Below are positions 8,928 to 17,436 of a DNA stretch of 64,000 nucleotides, piece after piece; position 1 is the first letter of the stretch, and each line of letters begins with the position of its first letter. The position numbers and the translations under genes are program-made. The notes beneath the pieces are model-generated. The model had not been told where the DNA came from. It was given only the letters and a program-made list of their open reading frames with translations, and searched no databases. Source of the stretch: UWMA-0277 sp965183885 (lineage in GTDB: Bacteria; Bacteroidota; Bacteroidia; Flavobacteriales; BACL11); NCBI GenBank assembly GCA_965183885.1, contig OZ238992.1:1922001-1986000 (forward strand), read 5' to 3'.

Positions 8928-8958
8928 TTTAGGCTTGTCTAAAAATAAAGTACTTTTG
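8928..8958 (+). promoter_or_regulatory. DtxR-type operator and promoter of the TonB-dependent receptor
   Basis: TTTAGGCTTGTCTAAA at 8928-8943 is an inverted repeat (TTTAG, 6-nt spacer, CTAAA; 7-nt arms with one mismatch) resembling DtxR/SirR-type boxes. TACTTTTG at 8951-8958 is a full -7 element, and the -33 region falls inside the inverted repeat, so binding there would block the polymerase. The ATG is at 8990. The nearest candidate repressor is the DtxR-family protein encoded divergently. Confidence 0.6.
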
Positions 8959-8989
8959 CTCCGAAAACTAAAAAACTAAAAACAAGGGT

Positions 8990-11293
8990 ATGAAAAATGT
9001 ATTTAATCTAGTAATTGTAGGGTGTTTGCTTATGAGTTTTCATTTAAAAGCACAAACAATTAAGGGGGAAATAAAGGCTAATGGCGTTGCTGTTTCTTTT
9101 GCAAATATTGTGTTAGATGGAAAAAAGAAGGGGGTTTCTGCTAATGAAAACGGAATGTATCAATTTGATGATGTGGTTTTAGGACATCAACATCTTATTG
9201 TTAGTGCAGTAGGGATGCTTACTAAAAAAGTGCATGTTACTATTGTAGAAGGAGTAAATACAGTTGATATTGAATTAAAGCCTTCGGTGTATGATTTGGA
9301 TCAGGTGGTAGTAACAGGTACTAAAACATTTAAGAGAAGAACGGAATCTCCAGTAATTGTAAATGTAATTGACAGCAGGCAATTAGAGGCTGTGCAAGCT
9401 TGTAATTTGGCAGAAGGGTTAAATTTTCAGCCAGGAATACGAATAGAAACGGATTGCCAAACTTGTAATTATACGCAGTTGCGTATGAATGGATTATCGG
9501 GAGGATATTCACAGATTTTAATTAATGGGCGTCCAATTTTTAGTCCGCTTACAGGTTTGTATGGTATGGAGCAAATTCCAACAAATATGATAGATAGAAT
9601 TGAAATTGTTAGGGGTGGGGGAAGTTCGCTTTACGGGTCTTCTGCTATAGGTGGTATTGTTAATGTAATTACAAAACTTCCTAGTGATAACAGTTATAGT
9701 TTTGGTTATGATTTTTCTCGTATAAATGCGAGTGCTGATGATAAGGTATTGTATGGAAACGCTACTGTTGTTGCAGCTAATAAAAACTCTGGAGCTACTT
9801 TTTTTGTAAACAATAGAGGTAGAATGTGGTATGATGATAATGGCGATAATTATTCGGAGTTACCTGCACTTAAGGACAATACTTTTGGAGCTAATTTCTT
9901 TTTCTTGCCTTCAAAAAATCAGAAGTTAGAGGCAAATATTGGTAGTTTACATGAGTACAGGTATGGTGGGGAGATGACTAATAAGGCGGCTCATTTTGCC
10001 ATGCAATCTGAAGAAAGGGTGCATGATGTATTGTTAGGAAATATAGATTATCAGATTAATTTTAATGGAGGGGCTTCTTCTTTTATAACTTATTTGGCAG
10101 CTCAGCAAACAGGTAGAGAGCATTATACAGGAATAAGGCCAGAGGTTGGAACGGCGGAAGATGCTGCACATTTAGCAAACCCTCCTTATGGAACATCATT
10201 AAATACTACTAAGCAGTTTGGTGTACAGTTGAATCATAAGTATGATAAGTTTATTGGATCTAATGTATTTACTCTAGGGTCGGAATATGTATCGGATGAT
10301 GTGATGGATGAAATTGGGGCGTATAATTACTTAATTGATCAGCAGGTAAAAACTATAGGGACATTTTTGCAATCGGACTGGAATTTGTCTGAGCGTATTA
10401 ATTTATTGAGTGGAGCAAGGTTTGATAAACACTCTCTTTTGGATAAAATAGTGATCAGCCCTAGGTTATCTTTATTGTACAAACTAAAAAAGAGCACACA
10501 ATTTAGGTTCTCGTACAGTACAGGTTTTAGGGCGCCACAAGCTTTCGATACTGATTTGCATATGGCTTTTGCTGGAGGAGGTATCTCAAGAATAATGTTA
10601 GCTGATGATTTAAAAGAAGAGCGTTCAGAGAGTTTAAGCGCATCTGTAAACTATGATAAGGCAACGGCAGACTATGTGTATGGTTTTACGCTAGAAGGCT
10701 TTTATACGCGCTTAGAAGATGCTTTTTATCAAGATCCTGTAGGGGAAGATGCATTTGGAGAAGTTTTTGTTAAGAGAAATGGTGCGGGAGCTACTGTTAA
10801 GGGCTTAACTTTAGAGTTTAGAGCAAACCTTTATCAGAAGTTACAACTAGAGTCAGGCTTTACTTTGCAGGAATCTTTGTACGATGAGGCGGTAAGTTAT
10901 GCTGATGGCTTAGAAGATAAGAAAGAGTTCTTGCGTACTCCAGCAGCCTATGCTTATGCTACGCTAAGTTATGCTCCTTCTGCTAGATTTTCTTTTGCTG
11001 CTAACCTAGTACATACAGGAGAAATGACTTTAGTGCATATGGCAGGAGCTCCAGAGCAAACTGAAGATGAATATCTAACCTCTAAGGCTTTTAATGCAAT
11101 TGGTGTAAAAGCAACTTATATTCAAAAATTAAAAAGGGTAGGGGTTAAGTTGGAGTATAGTGTTGGAGTTAAGAATTTAACTAATGACTATCAGCAGAAA
11201 TTTGATACCTTAAAAAATCGTGATAGTAATTTTGTTTATGGGCCAAGTATGCCACGAACGGTGTACTTATCTTTGGTGCTAAAGTCATTGTAA
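8990..11293 (+). CDS. TonB-dependent outer-membrane receptor, probably for a metal complex
   Basis: 767 residues. Signal peptide (CLLMSFHLKA, cleavage before Gln), then a CarboxypepD-like domain (residues ~22-105, TIKGEIKANGVAVSFANIVL), a plug (residues ~110-235: VVVTGTKTFKRRTESPVIV, LRMNGLSGGYSQILINGRPI, IEIVRGGGSSLYGSSAIGGIVNV) and a 22-strand-type barrel ending in an aromatic-rich C-terminus (RTVYLSLVLKSL). The plug contains CQTC, a Cys pair seen in some metal-related receptors. A DtxR-like operator covers its promoter and the dtxR-ZIP operon is divergent, so it likely imports a chelated Mn, Fe or Zn. Followed by a strong terminator. Confidence 0.92.
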   Translation: MKNVFNLVIVGCLLMSFHLKAQTIKGEIKANGVAVSFANIVLDGKKKGVSANENGMYQFDDVVLGHQHLIVSAVGMLTKKVHVTIVEGVNTVDIELKPSVYDLDQVVVTGTKTFKRRTESPVIVNVIDSRQLEAVQACNLAEGLNFQPGIRIETDCQTCNYTQLRMNGLSGGYSQILINGRPIFSPLTGLYGMEQIPTNMIDRIEIVRGGGSSLYGSSAIGGIVNVITKLPSDNSYSFGYDFSRINASADDKVLYGNATVVAANKNSGATFFVNNRGRMWYDDNGDNYSELPALKDNTFGANFFFLPSKNQKLEANIGSLHEYRYGGEMTNKAAHFAMQSEERVHDVLLGNIDYQINFNGGASSFITYLAAQQTGREHYTGIRPEVGTAEDAAHLANPPYGTSLNTTKQFGVQLNHKYDKFIGSNVFTLGSEYVSDDVMDEIGAYNYLIDQQVKTIGTFLQSDWNLSERINLLSGARFDKHSLLDKIVISPRLSLLYKLKKSTQFRFSYSTGFRAPQAFDTDLHMAFAGGGISRIMLADDLKEERSESLSASVNYDKATADYVYGFTLEGFYTRLEDAFYQDPVGEDAFGEVFVKRNGAGATVKGLTLEFRANLYQKLQLESGFTLQESLYDEAVSYADGLEDKKEFLRTPAAYAYATLSYAPSARFSFAANLVHTGEMTLVHMAGAPEQTEDEYLTSKAFNAIGVKATYIQKLKRVGVKLEYSVGVKNLTNDYQQKFDTLKNRDSNFVYGPSMPRTVYLSLVLKSL

Positions 11294-11318
11294 AATATTG
11301 AATAAATAAAATAAAAGA

Positions 11319-11342
11319 GCCACTTGTTAAGTGGCTTTTTTT
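11319..11342 (+). terminator. Intrinsic terminator after the TonB-dependent receptor
   Basis: GCCACTT, loop GTT, AAGTGGC, then seven T. Perfect 7-bp stem; A residues before the stem add pairs with the T run. 26 nt after the receptor stop codon. Confidence 0.9.
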
Positions 11343-11360
11343 ATACATATAATTTACTTT

Positions 11361-11558
11361 TGTAAACAAAATTTGGTGTGTAATTGTAAATTAATTTACT
11401 TGAAATTTCAAAATGAATTAACAAGAGTTGAAATTACTTATAATTAATTGTTTACACAATTTACATGAACTGATAGTTTGGTATATTTTGTGTGAAAACG
11501 ATAGTATTTCTAATCTTTTATAAAATTTATTTGTAGTTTTGCGATTTACAATTGTAAA
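11361..11558. promoter_or_regulatory. XRE regulator control region with TGTAAA/TTTACA sites
   Basis: The 240-bp gap holds six TGTAAA or TTTACA half-sites (11361, 11385, 11451, 11460, 11545, 11553) plus two perfect 14-bp palindromes, GTAAATTAATTTAC at 11386-11399 and TTTACAATTGTAAA at 11545-11558. The -7 element TAGTTTTG is at 11534-11541, so the second palindrome covers the expected transcription start. This layout fits autorepression by the downstream XRE protein. Confidence 0.6.
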
Positions 11559-11568
11559 CTTATAATTT

Positions 11569-11868
11569 ATGCACTCAAGGCTTAAAAATTGGATGGAATC
11601 TGAAGGCTTAAAATCCTCTGCTTTGGCGGATAGTATTGGTGTGAATCGTGCTACAATTTCTCACATACTTTCGGGTCGTAATAAGCCAAGTATTGATTTT
11701 TTAGAAAAGCTTTTGCAGCAATATTCGGACTTAAATGCCAACTGGCTTATTACAGGAATTGGTTTTATGCAAGCTTCTAAGCAGCAAAAAGAAGTGCAGG
11801 TAAGCAAGAAAATAGGGAAAATAGTGGTCTTTTATGATGATAATTCCTTTGATGAAGTAGGGGAATAG
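11569..11868 (+). CDS. XRE-family helix-turn-helix regulator
   Basis: 99 residues. Residues ~3-60 form an XRE helix-turn-helix (LADSIGVNRATISHILSGRNKPS, then LEKLLQQYSDLNANWLITG), and the C-terminus has the IGKIVVFYDDNSFDEV segment typical of a Bacteroidota family of small XRE proteins. It probably binds the palindrome 10 nt before its own start codon. Stand-alone gene between the receptor terminator and pyrD; targets beyond itself are unknown. Confidence 0.88.
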   Translation: MHSRLKNWMESEGLKSSALADSIGVNRATISHILSGRNKPSIDFLEKLLQQYSDLNANWLITGIGFMQASKQQKEVQVSKKIGKIVVFYDDNSFDEVGE

Positions 11869-12110
11869 GCATTAGTATTAAGACTTTAGTATTTAGACTA
11901 AAGGGGTAAAGCTATTAGCATTTTTGTCATAGCGAACTTTGGTACAAAGTGTGACTATCTTATCATACACTAAGGAATAGATTGCTTGGCTTTGCCGAAC
12001 AAAAAGCGTTTCACATTCGTTCGCAAAGATATTGTTTTTAAGTCTAATATCTATTGTCTAAAAGCATAGCAGTCTAATATCTATTTTCTACTTTTGTCAA
12101 AAAATTTCCC
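11869..12110 (+). promoter_or_regulatory. Spacer with short direct repeats and the pyrD promoter
   Basis: AT-rich spacer with two copies of AGTCTAATATCTATT about 30 nt apart (near 12040 and 12071) and several TTTAGTATT variants. TACTTTTG at 12089-12096 is the -7 element for pyrD, 14 nt before its ATG. No ORF of note. Confidence 0.5.
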
Positions 12111-13142
12111 ATGTACAGAATAATCCGTTTTTTCTTGTTTTTATTCAATCCTGAATCAATACATCATCTTACTTTCAAAATTATTAAGTTTAGTGCTATG
12201 ATTCCTGGTAAAATGTGGAGCTGGCGTTTGCTTTTTAAAGTAAAGGATGCTAGGTTGGAGCGTGAAGTATTCGGAATAAAATTTGAAAACCCTGTAGGGC
12301 TTGCAGCAGGTTTTGATAAGGATGCAAAGCTGTTTGATGAGTTAGGGGCATTTGGTTTTGGTTTTGTAGAGATAGGAACAGTTACTCCACTTCCTCAGGA
12401 TGGAAACCCTAAACCTAGGTTATTCCGCTTAAAAGAAGACAATGCAATTATCAACCGTATGGGCTTTAATAATGAAGGGATTGAAGCGGCAGTTGCTCGA
12501 TTAAGAAGAAAAAGATCGAATGTTATTATTGGAGGTAATATTGGAAAAAATAAAGTTACTCCTAATGCTGAGGCAGTAAACGATTATGAAATTTGTTTTG
12601 AGAAATTTTTCCCTCATGTAGATTATTTTGTGGTGAATGTAAGTTCTCCAAATACACCAGGGTTAAGAGATTTACAGGAGAAAGCACCGCTTACAGCTTT
12701 GCTTAACAGACTGCAGGAGTTAAATGCTTTAAAGAGTGCCAGAAAACCAATCTTATTAAAAATTGCTCCTGATTTGACTAATGAGCAGTTGGATGATATT
12801 ATTGAAATTGTTGCTGACACAAAAATTGATGGTGTGGTAGCTACTAACACAACAATTGATAGAAGTGGGCTTAAAACGGATAAAAACAAGGTTGAGACCA
12901 TTGGAAATGGTGGCTTGAGTGGTAAGCCTGTTAAAAAGCGATCAACAGAGGTGGTAAGGTATCTTTCTGAAAAATCGAATAAGGCATTCCCAATTATTGG
13001 AGTGGGAGGAATACACTCGGCTGAAGATGCTTTAGAGAAACTAGAAGCAGGAGCTACATTAGTACAGCTGTACACAGGCTTTATTTATGAAGGACCTTTA
13101 TTGATAAAAAGAATTAATAAGGCAATATTGGGTAGAGAGTAG
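12111..13142 (+). CDS. pyrD: Quinone-dependent dihydroorotate dehydrogenase
   Basis: 343 residues, class 2 length. It oxidises dihydroorotate to orotate in pyrimidine synthesis and passes electrons to membrane quinone. The N-terminal amphipathic helix (RIIRFFLFLFNPESIHHLTFKII) is the membrane and quinone entry part. Core motifs: NPVGLAAGFDKDA, GTVTPLPQDGNPKPRLFRL (class 2 signature), NRMGFNNEG, NVSSPNTPGLRDLQ with the catalytic Ser, KIAPDLTNEQ, and IGVGGIHSAEDALEKLEAGA for FMN phosphate binding. Own promoter at 12089-12096. Confidence 0.97.
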   Translation: MYRIIRFFLFLFNPESIHHLTFKIIKFSAMIPGKMWSWRLLFKVKDARLEREVFGIKFENPVGLAAGFDKDAKLFDELGAFGFGFVEIGTVTPLPQDGNPKPRLFRLKEDNAIINRMGFNNEGIEAAVARLRRKRSNVIIGGNIGKNKVTPNAEAVNDYEICFEKFFPHVDYFVVNVSSPNTPGLRDLQEKAPLTALLNRLQELNALKSARKPILLKIAPDLTNEQLDDIIEIVADTKIDGVVATNTTIDRSGLKTDKNKVETIGNGGLSGKPVKKRSTEVVRYLSEKSNKAFPIIGVGGIHSAEDALEKLEAGATLVQLYTGFIYEGPLLIKRINKAILGRE

Positions 13143-13205
13143 TTGTTAGAGTCTCTAGTAAAACCAGCAACTATCAACTAATAACTGTCAACGAACAACT
13201 AAACT

Positions 13206-14042
13206 ATGAAAGTAATAGAATGTCCTAGAGATGCAATGCAAGGAATAGTTGATTTTATTCCTACAGCCCAAAAGGCGGGATACATCAACCAATTGCTAAA
13301 AGTTGGCTTTGATACTATTGATTTTGGAAGTTTTGTATCGCCAAAAGCCATACCTCAATTAAAAGATACTGCTGAAGTATTGGCAAAGCTCGATTTAAGC
13401 ACTACCTCTAGTAAACTGCTTGCAATTATTGCAAATACTAGGGGTGCAAAGGATGCTTGTAATTTTGAGGAGATAAATTATTTAGGCTTTCCACTTTCGG
13501 TATCGGAGCAGTTCCAGCAAAGAAATACGAAAAAAAGCATAGCAGAAGCTTTGCATACGGTAGAAGAGGTACAGAATTTAGCACTTCAGCATAATAAGGA
13601 GATGCTAGTGTATTTGTCTATGGCATTTGGGAATCCTTATGGGGAAACATACCATCCTGATATAGTAGCAGAGCTTACCGAAAAGTTACATCAGCTAGAG
13701 ATAAAAACAGTTGCTTTATCGGATACTATTGGTGTTTCTGCTCCTGAAAATATAGCACCTCTTTTTAGTACTTTAATACAAGAATATCCTAATATTGAGT
13801 TTGGGGCACATTTCCATACTACTCCTGATAAATGGGAAGAAAAAGTAGCTGCTGCCTATGAAAATGGTTGTAGAAGATTTGATAGTGCACTTAAAGGTTT
13901 TGGGGGTTGCCCTATGGCTGCTGATGCTTTAACAGGAAATATGCCAACTGAAAAGCTTATTACTTACTTTACTGAGGATTTAGGTTTGGATAAGCAGGAG
14001 CTAGAAAAAAGCTTGGCATTAAGCGGATCTATTTTTCTCTAA
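13206..14042 (+). CDS. Hydroxymethylglutaryl-CoA lyase
   Basis: 278 residues of the HMGL-like TIM-barrel family. The start MKVIECPRDAMQGIVDFIP matches the usual ECPRD(G/A)xQ catalytic opening, SLSMAFGNPYGE and ALSDTIGVSAPENI are strand motifs, FGAHFHTTPDKWEEKV gives the metal-binding His pair, and the loop KGFGGCPMAADALTGNMPTE carries the catalytic Cys of HMG-CoA lyases. The reaction cleaves HMG-CoA to acetyl-CoA and acetoacetate, the last step of leucine breakdown. No other leucine genes are adjacent. The 63-nt gap to pyrD has low-complexity CAACTA repeats. Confidence 0.9.
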   Translation: MKVIECPRDAMQGIVDFIPTAQKAGYINQLLKVGFDTIDFGSFVSPKAIPQLKDTAEVLAKLDLSTTSSKLLAIIANTRGAKDACNFEEINYLGFPLSVSEQFQQRNTKKSIAEALHTVEEVQNLALQHNKEMLVYLSMAFGNPYGETYHPDIVAELTEKLHQLEIKTVALSDTIGVSAPENIAPLFSTLIQEYPNIEFGAHFHTTPDKWEEKVAAAYENGCRRFDSALKGFGGCPMAADALTGNMPTEKLITYFTEDLGLDKQELEKSLALSGSIFL

Positions 14043-14214
14043 AGATAGAAGCTTACCAAAAGTTTCTTTACTAACTTAACTATAATTTTATTTCCAAAAT
14101 TACCTATCTTCCTTAAATACCTGATTATCAATAAAAATATTGTCTATTGTTCTGTACTTATGCAAATAGGTTAGTTCAGATTTGTTTTGTATGTTTAGGG
14201 CTTTATTAGAAAAA

Positions 14215-17200
14215 ATGACAATAGAACAATATATAGACAATATAAACCAGAGATACCAATTAGGAAATGCAACAGAACATACATTTAGAGGAGACTTACA
14301 GCAACTCATTGAAAGTTTAGTTCCTGAAATAAGAGCTACTAATGAGCCAAAAAGACAATCTTGCGGAGCACCTGACTACATCTTGACTAAAAAAGATATA
14401 CCGGTAGGGTTTATTGAAGCTAAAGATATTGGAGATAAAGACCTTGAGGGAAAGAAAAAATCAGTAAATAAAGATCAATTTGACCGATATAAAGCATCAT
14501 TAGTTAATTTGATTTTTACAGATTACATAGATTTTCATTTATATAATGATGGTGAGTTTGTTACCAGAATTGCCATTGCAGAAGTAACTGAGAAAGGAAT
14601 TGTTGCATTACCTCAAAATTTTGAGACGTTTGAAAATCTGATAAAAGACTTTTGCACTCACATTGGGCAAAATATAAAAAGCTCAAAAAAGCTTGCCCAA
14701 ATGATGGCAGGAAAGGCTAGGCTTCTTTCTGATGTTATTGAAAAAGCTTTAACTAGTGATGAAGATAATCATGAAGATAGTACTTTGAAAGAGCAAATGA
14801 CTGCCTTTAAAAGCATTCTGATACACGATATTACTCCTAAAGGCTTTGCGGATGTTTATGCACAAACCATTGCCTACGGAATGTTTGCAGCTCGTTTGCA
14901 CGATCCAACTTTAGATACTTTTAGCAGACAAGAAGCGGCAGAATTGATACCCAAATCAAATCCATTTTTAAGAAAACTATTTGGCTACATTGCTGGACCC
15001 GATATTGATGACAGAATTAAATGGATTGTTGACAACCTTACCGAAATATTTTTAGCCTGCAATGTTGAAGAAATTCTAAAGAATTACGGAAAGTCCACAA
15101 AAATGGAAGACCCAATCATTCATTTTTATGAAACTTTTTTGGCAGAATACGACCCGAAACTAAGAAAAGCAAGAGGTGTTTGGTACACTCCTGCCCCTGT
15201 TGTAAATTTTATTGTTCGTGCAGTTGATGATATTTTAAAAACAGAATTTGATTTACAACAAGGTTTGGCGGAGACTTCTAAAACAAAAATTAAAGTCAAA
15301 GTACCTACCAACGATAAACGTTCTAAAGCAGGTTATAAGCAGGTTGAAAAAGAAATACACAAAGTACAAATTCTTGACCCTGCTACAGGAACAGGAACTT
15401 TTTTAGCAGAAGTAATAAAACACGTACACAAAAAAATTAAAGGACAAGAGGGGGTTTGGAGTAGTTATGTAGAAAAACACTTGCTACCACGCTTAAGTGG
15501 TTTTGAGTTGTTAATGGCAAGTTATGCAATGGCACATTTACAATTGGATTTATTGCTAAAAGAAACAGGGTTTAAACCTACAAAAAACCAACGAACAAGA
15601 GTTTATCTAACCAATAGTTTAGAGGAATACCACCCAGACACAGGAACTTTATTTGCCAATTGGTTAAGTAGTGAAGCTAATGAAGCTAGCCATATAAAAC
15701 GAGATACACCTGTAATGTGTATTATCGGGAATCCGCCATACAGTGGTGAAAGTGCCAATAAAGGAGATTGGATTATGGATTTAATGCAAGACTACAAAAA
15801 AGAACCAGGAGGTAAAGAAAAATTAAAAGAACGAAACCCAAAATGGATAAATGACGATTACGTAAAATTCTTACGCTATGGTCAGCACTTTATCGAAAAA
15901 AACGGAAGTGGTGTTTTGGCTTTTATCAATCCTCACGGATTTTTGGATAATCCTACTTTTAGAGGAATGCGTTGGAACTTACTCAAAACGTATGATAAGA
16001 TTTACACCATAGATTTACATGGTAATAACAAAAAGAAAGAAGTTAGTCCTGACGGTTCAGTAGACCAAAATATTTTTGATATAGAACAAGGTGTTTCAAT
16101 AAATATTTTTGTTAAAACAGGTAATAAAAAGAAAAGTGATTTGGGTAAAGTTTTTCATTATGACCTATACGGAAAACGAAATGTTAAATATGATTTTTTA
16201 TCTAATAATGATTTAAAAACTATTGATTTTAAAGAACTTGAAAATATCGTACCAAATTATTATATGGTTCAAAAAGATTTTGCTCAACAAAAATTGTATG
16301 ATAAGGGATTTGTTCTAAATAAATTATTCCCAGTAAACAGTGTTGGCATAGCAACTTCAAGAGATAGTTTCACTATTCATGAAACAAAACAAGAAGTAAT
16401 TGATGTTATTGAAGAATTTTTGAGCCTTGATAATGAAACTGCTAGAGATAGGTTTAAACTAGGGAACGATGTTCGAGATTGGAAAGTAGAACTAGCTAAA
16501 AAGGATTTAGTGGAGAGTAATTGTGACTACAACAACATAATCTCAGTAACATATCGTCCATTTGAGGATAAAAAAACATATTTCACTGGTAAATCAAAAG
16601 GTTTCCATTGTATGCCTAGAGGAAAAGTAATGGGGCACTTTTTTAATAAAAGTAATTTAGGTTTAGTTATTGGCAGACAAGGATTAGCAGTAGGTACAAT
16701 GACTTGGAACTTGTCTTTTATAACCAAAAATATGACAGACCTAAATATATATAGGAGAGGTGGAGGAAATACATACCCTCTTTATCTCTATCCTGAAAAC
16801 AACGAACAACAAACTATTGAAGAATCAGCAGATAGAAAACCTAACCTTAACCAAGAAATTGTAAGAGAAATAGCTGAAAAATTGGAGTTAACATTTACCA
16901 ATGAAAAAGAGCAAATGGAAAATACTTTTGCACCTATTGATATTTTAGACTACATCTATGCCATTATACACTCACCAACTTATCGAGAGAAATACAAAGA
17001 ATTTCTAAAAATCGATTTCCCAAGAATTCCTTATCCAAAAGACAAAAATACGTTTTGGAAATTGGTTAAATTAGGCAGAGAAATACGCCTAATACATTTG
17101 TTAGAGTCTCCAATAGTGGAAGATTACATTACAACTTATCCAAAAGACGGAAATAATACCATTACAACCAAAGTCGGCAAAAAAGATTGGGAGTTATTTG

Positions 17201-17436
17201 ATGAAGAAAAGCAATTGGGAAGAATATGGATAAATGAAGAACAGTACTTTGACAATATTCCTTTAACTGCTTGGGAGTTTTATATTGGAGGCTACCAACC
17301 TGCCCAAAAGTGGTTGAAAGACCGAAAAGAAAGAACCTTAGAATTTGATGATATTTTACATTATCAAAAAATTATAGTTGCTCTAACTGAAACGGATAGG
17401 ATAATGAAGAAAATTGATAAAATTGAGATTGAATGA
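14215..17436 (+). CDS. Single-chain restriction-modification enzyme (type ISP/IIG-like)
   Basis: 1073 residues from the ATG at 14215; an in-frame TTG at 14182 and ATG at 14191 lie upstream but add only a few residues and no conserved motif. Residues ~50-70 form a PD-(D/E)xK nuclease (Asp-54, Glu-68, Lys-70 in FIEAK). Motif I of N6-adenine methyltransferases is ILDPATGTGTF at 386-396 and motif IV is NPPY at 506-509. The C-terminal ~350 residues (IYRRGGGNTYPLYLYPE, WEFYIGGYQPAQKWLKDRK) match the type ISP target-recognition part. One protein would thus cut and methylate DNA. Its stop overlaps the next start by 4 nt, coupling it to a HEPN protein. Confidence 0.9.
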   Translation: MTIEQYIDNINQRYQLGNATEHTFRGDLQQLIESLVPEIRATNEPKRQSCGAPDYILTKKDIPVGFIEAKDIGDKDLEGKKKSVNKDQFDRYKASLVNLIFTDYIDFHLYNDGEFVTRIAIAEVTEKGIVALPQNFETFENLIKDFCTHIGQNIKSSKKLAQMMAGKARLLSDVIEKALTSDEDNHEDSTLKEQMTAFKSILIHDITPKGFADVYAQTIAYGMFAARLHDPTLDTFSRQEAAELIPKSNPFLRKLFGYIAGPDIDDRIKWIVDNLTEIFLACNVEEILKNYGKSTKMEDPIIHFYETFLAEYDPKLRKARGVWYTPAPVVNFIVRAVDDILKTEFDLQQGLAETSKTKIKVKVPTNDKRSKAGYKQVEKEIHKVQILDPATGTGTFLAEVIKHVHKKIKGQEGVWSSYVEKHLLPRLSGFELLMASYAMAHLQLDLLLKETGFKPTKNQRTRVYLTNSLEEYHPDTGTLFANWLSSEANEASHIKRDTPVMCIIGNPPYSGESANKGDWIMDLMQDYKKEPGGKEKLKERNPKWINDDYVKFLRYGQHFIEKNGSGVLAFINPHGFLDNPTFRGMRWNLLKTYDKIYTIDLHGNNKKKEVSPDGSVDQNIFDIEQGVSINIFVKTGNKKKSDLGKVFHYDLYGKRNVKYDFLSNNDLKTIDFKELENIVPNYYMVQKDFAQQKLYDKGFVLNKLFPVNSVGIATSRDSFTIHETKQEVIDVIEEFLSLDNETARDRFKLGNDVRDWKVELAKKDLVESNCDYNNIISVTYRPFEDKKTYFTGKSKGFHCMPRGKVMGHFFNKSNLGLVIGRQGLAVGTMTWNLSFITKNMTDLNIYRRGGGNTYPLYLYPENNEQQTIEESADRKPNLNQEIVREIAEKLELTFTNEKEQMENTFAPIDILDYIYAIIHSPTYREKYKEFLKIDFPRIPYPKDKNTFWKLVKLGREIRLIHLLESPIVEDYITTYPKDGNNTITTKVGKKDWELFDEEKQLGRIWINEEQYFDNIPLTAWEFYIGGYQPAQKWLKDRKERTLEFDDILHYQKIIVALTETDRIMKKIDKIEIE

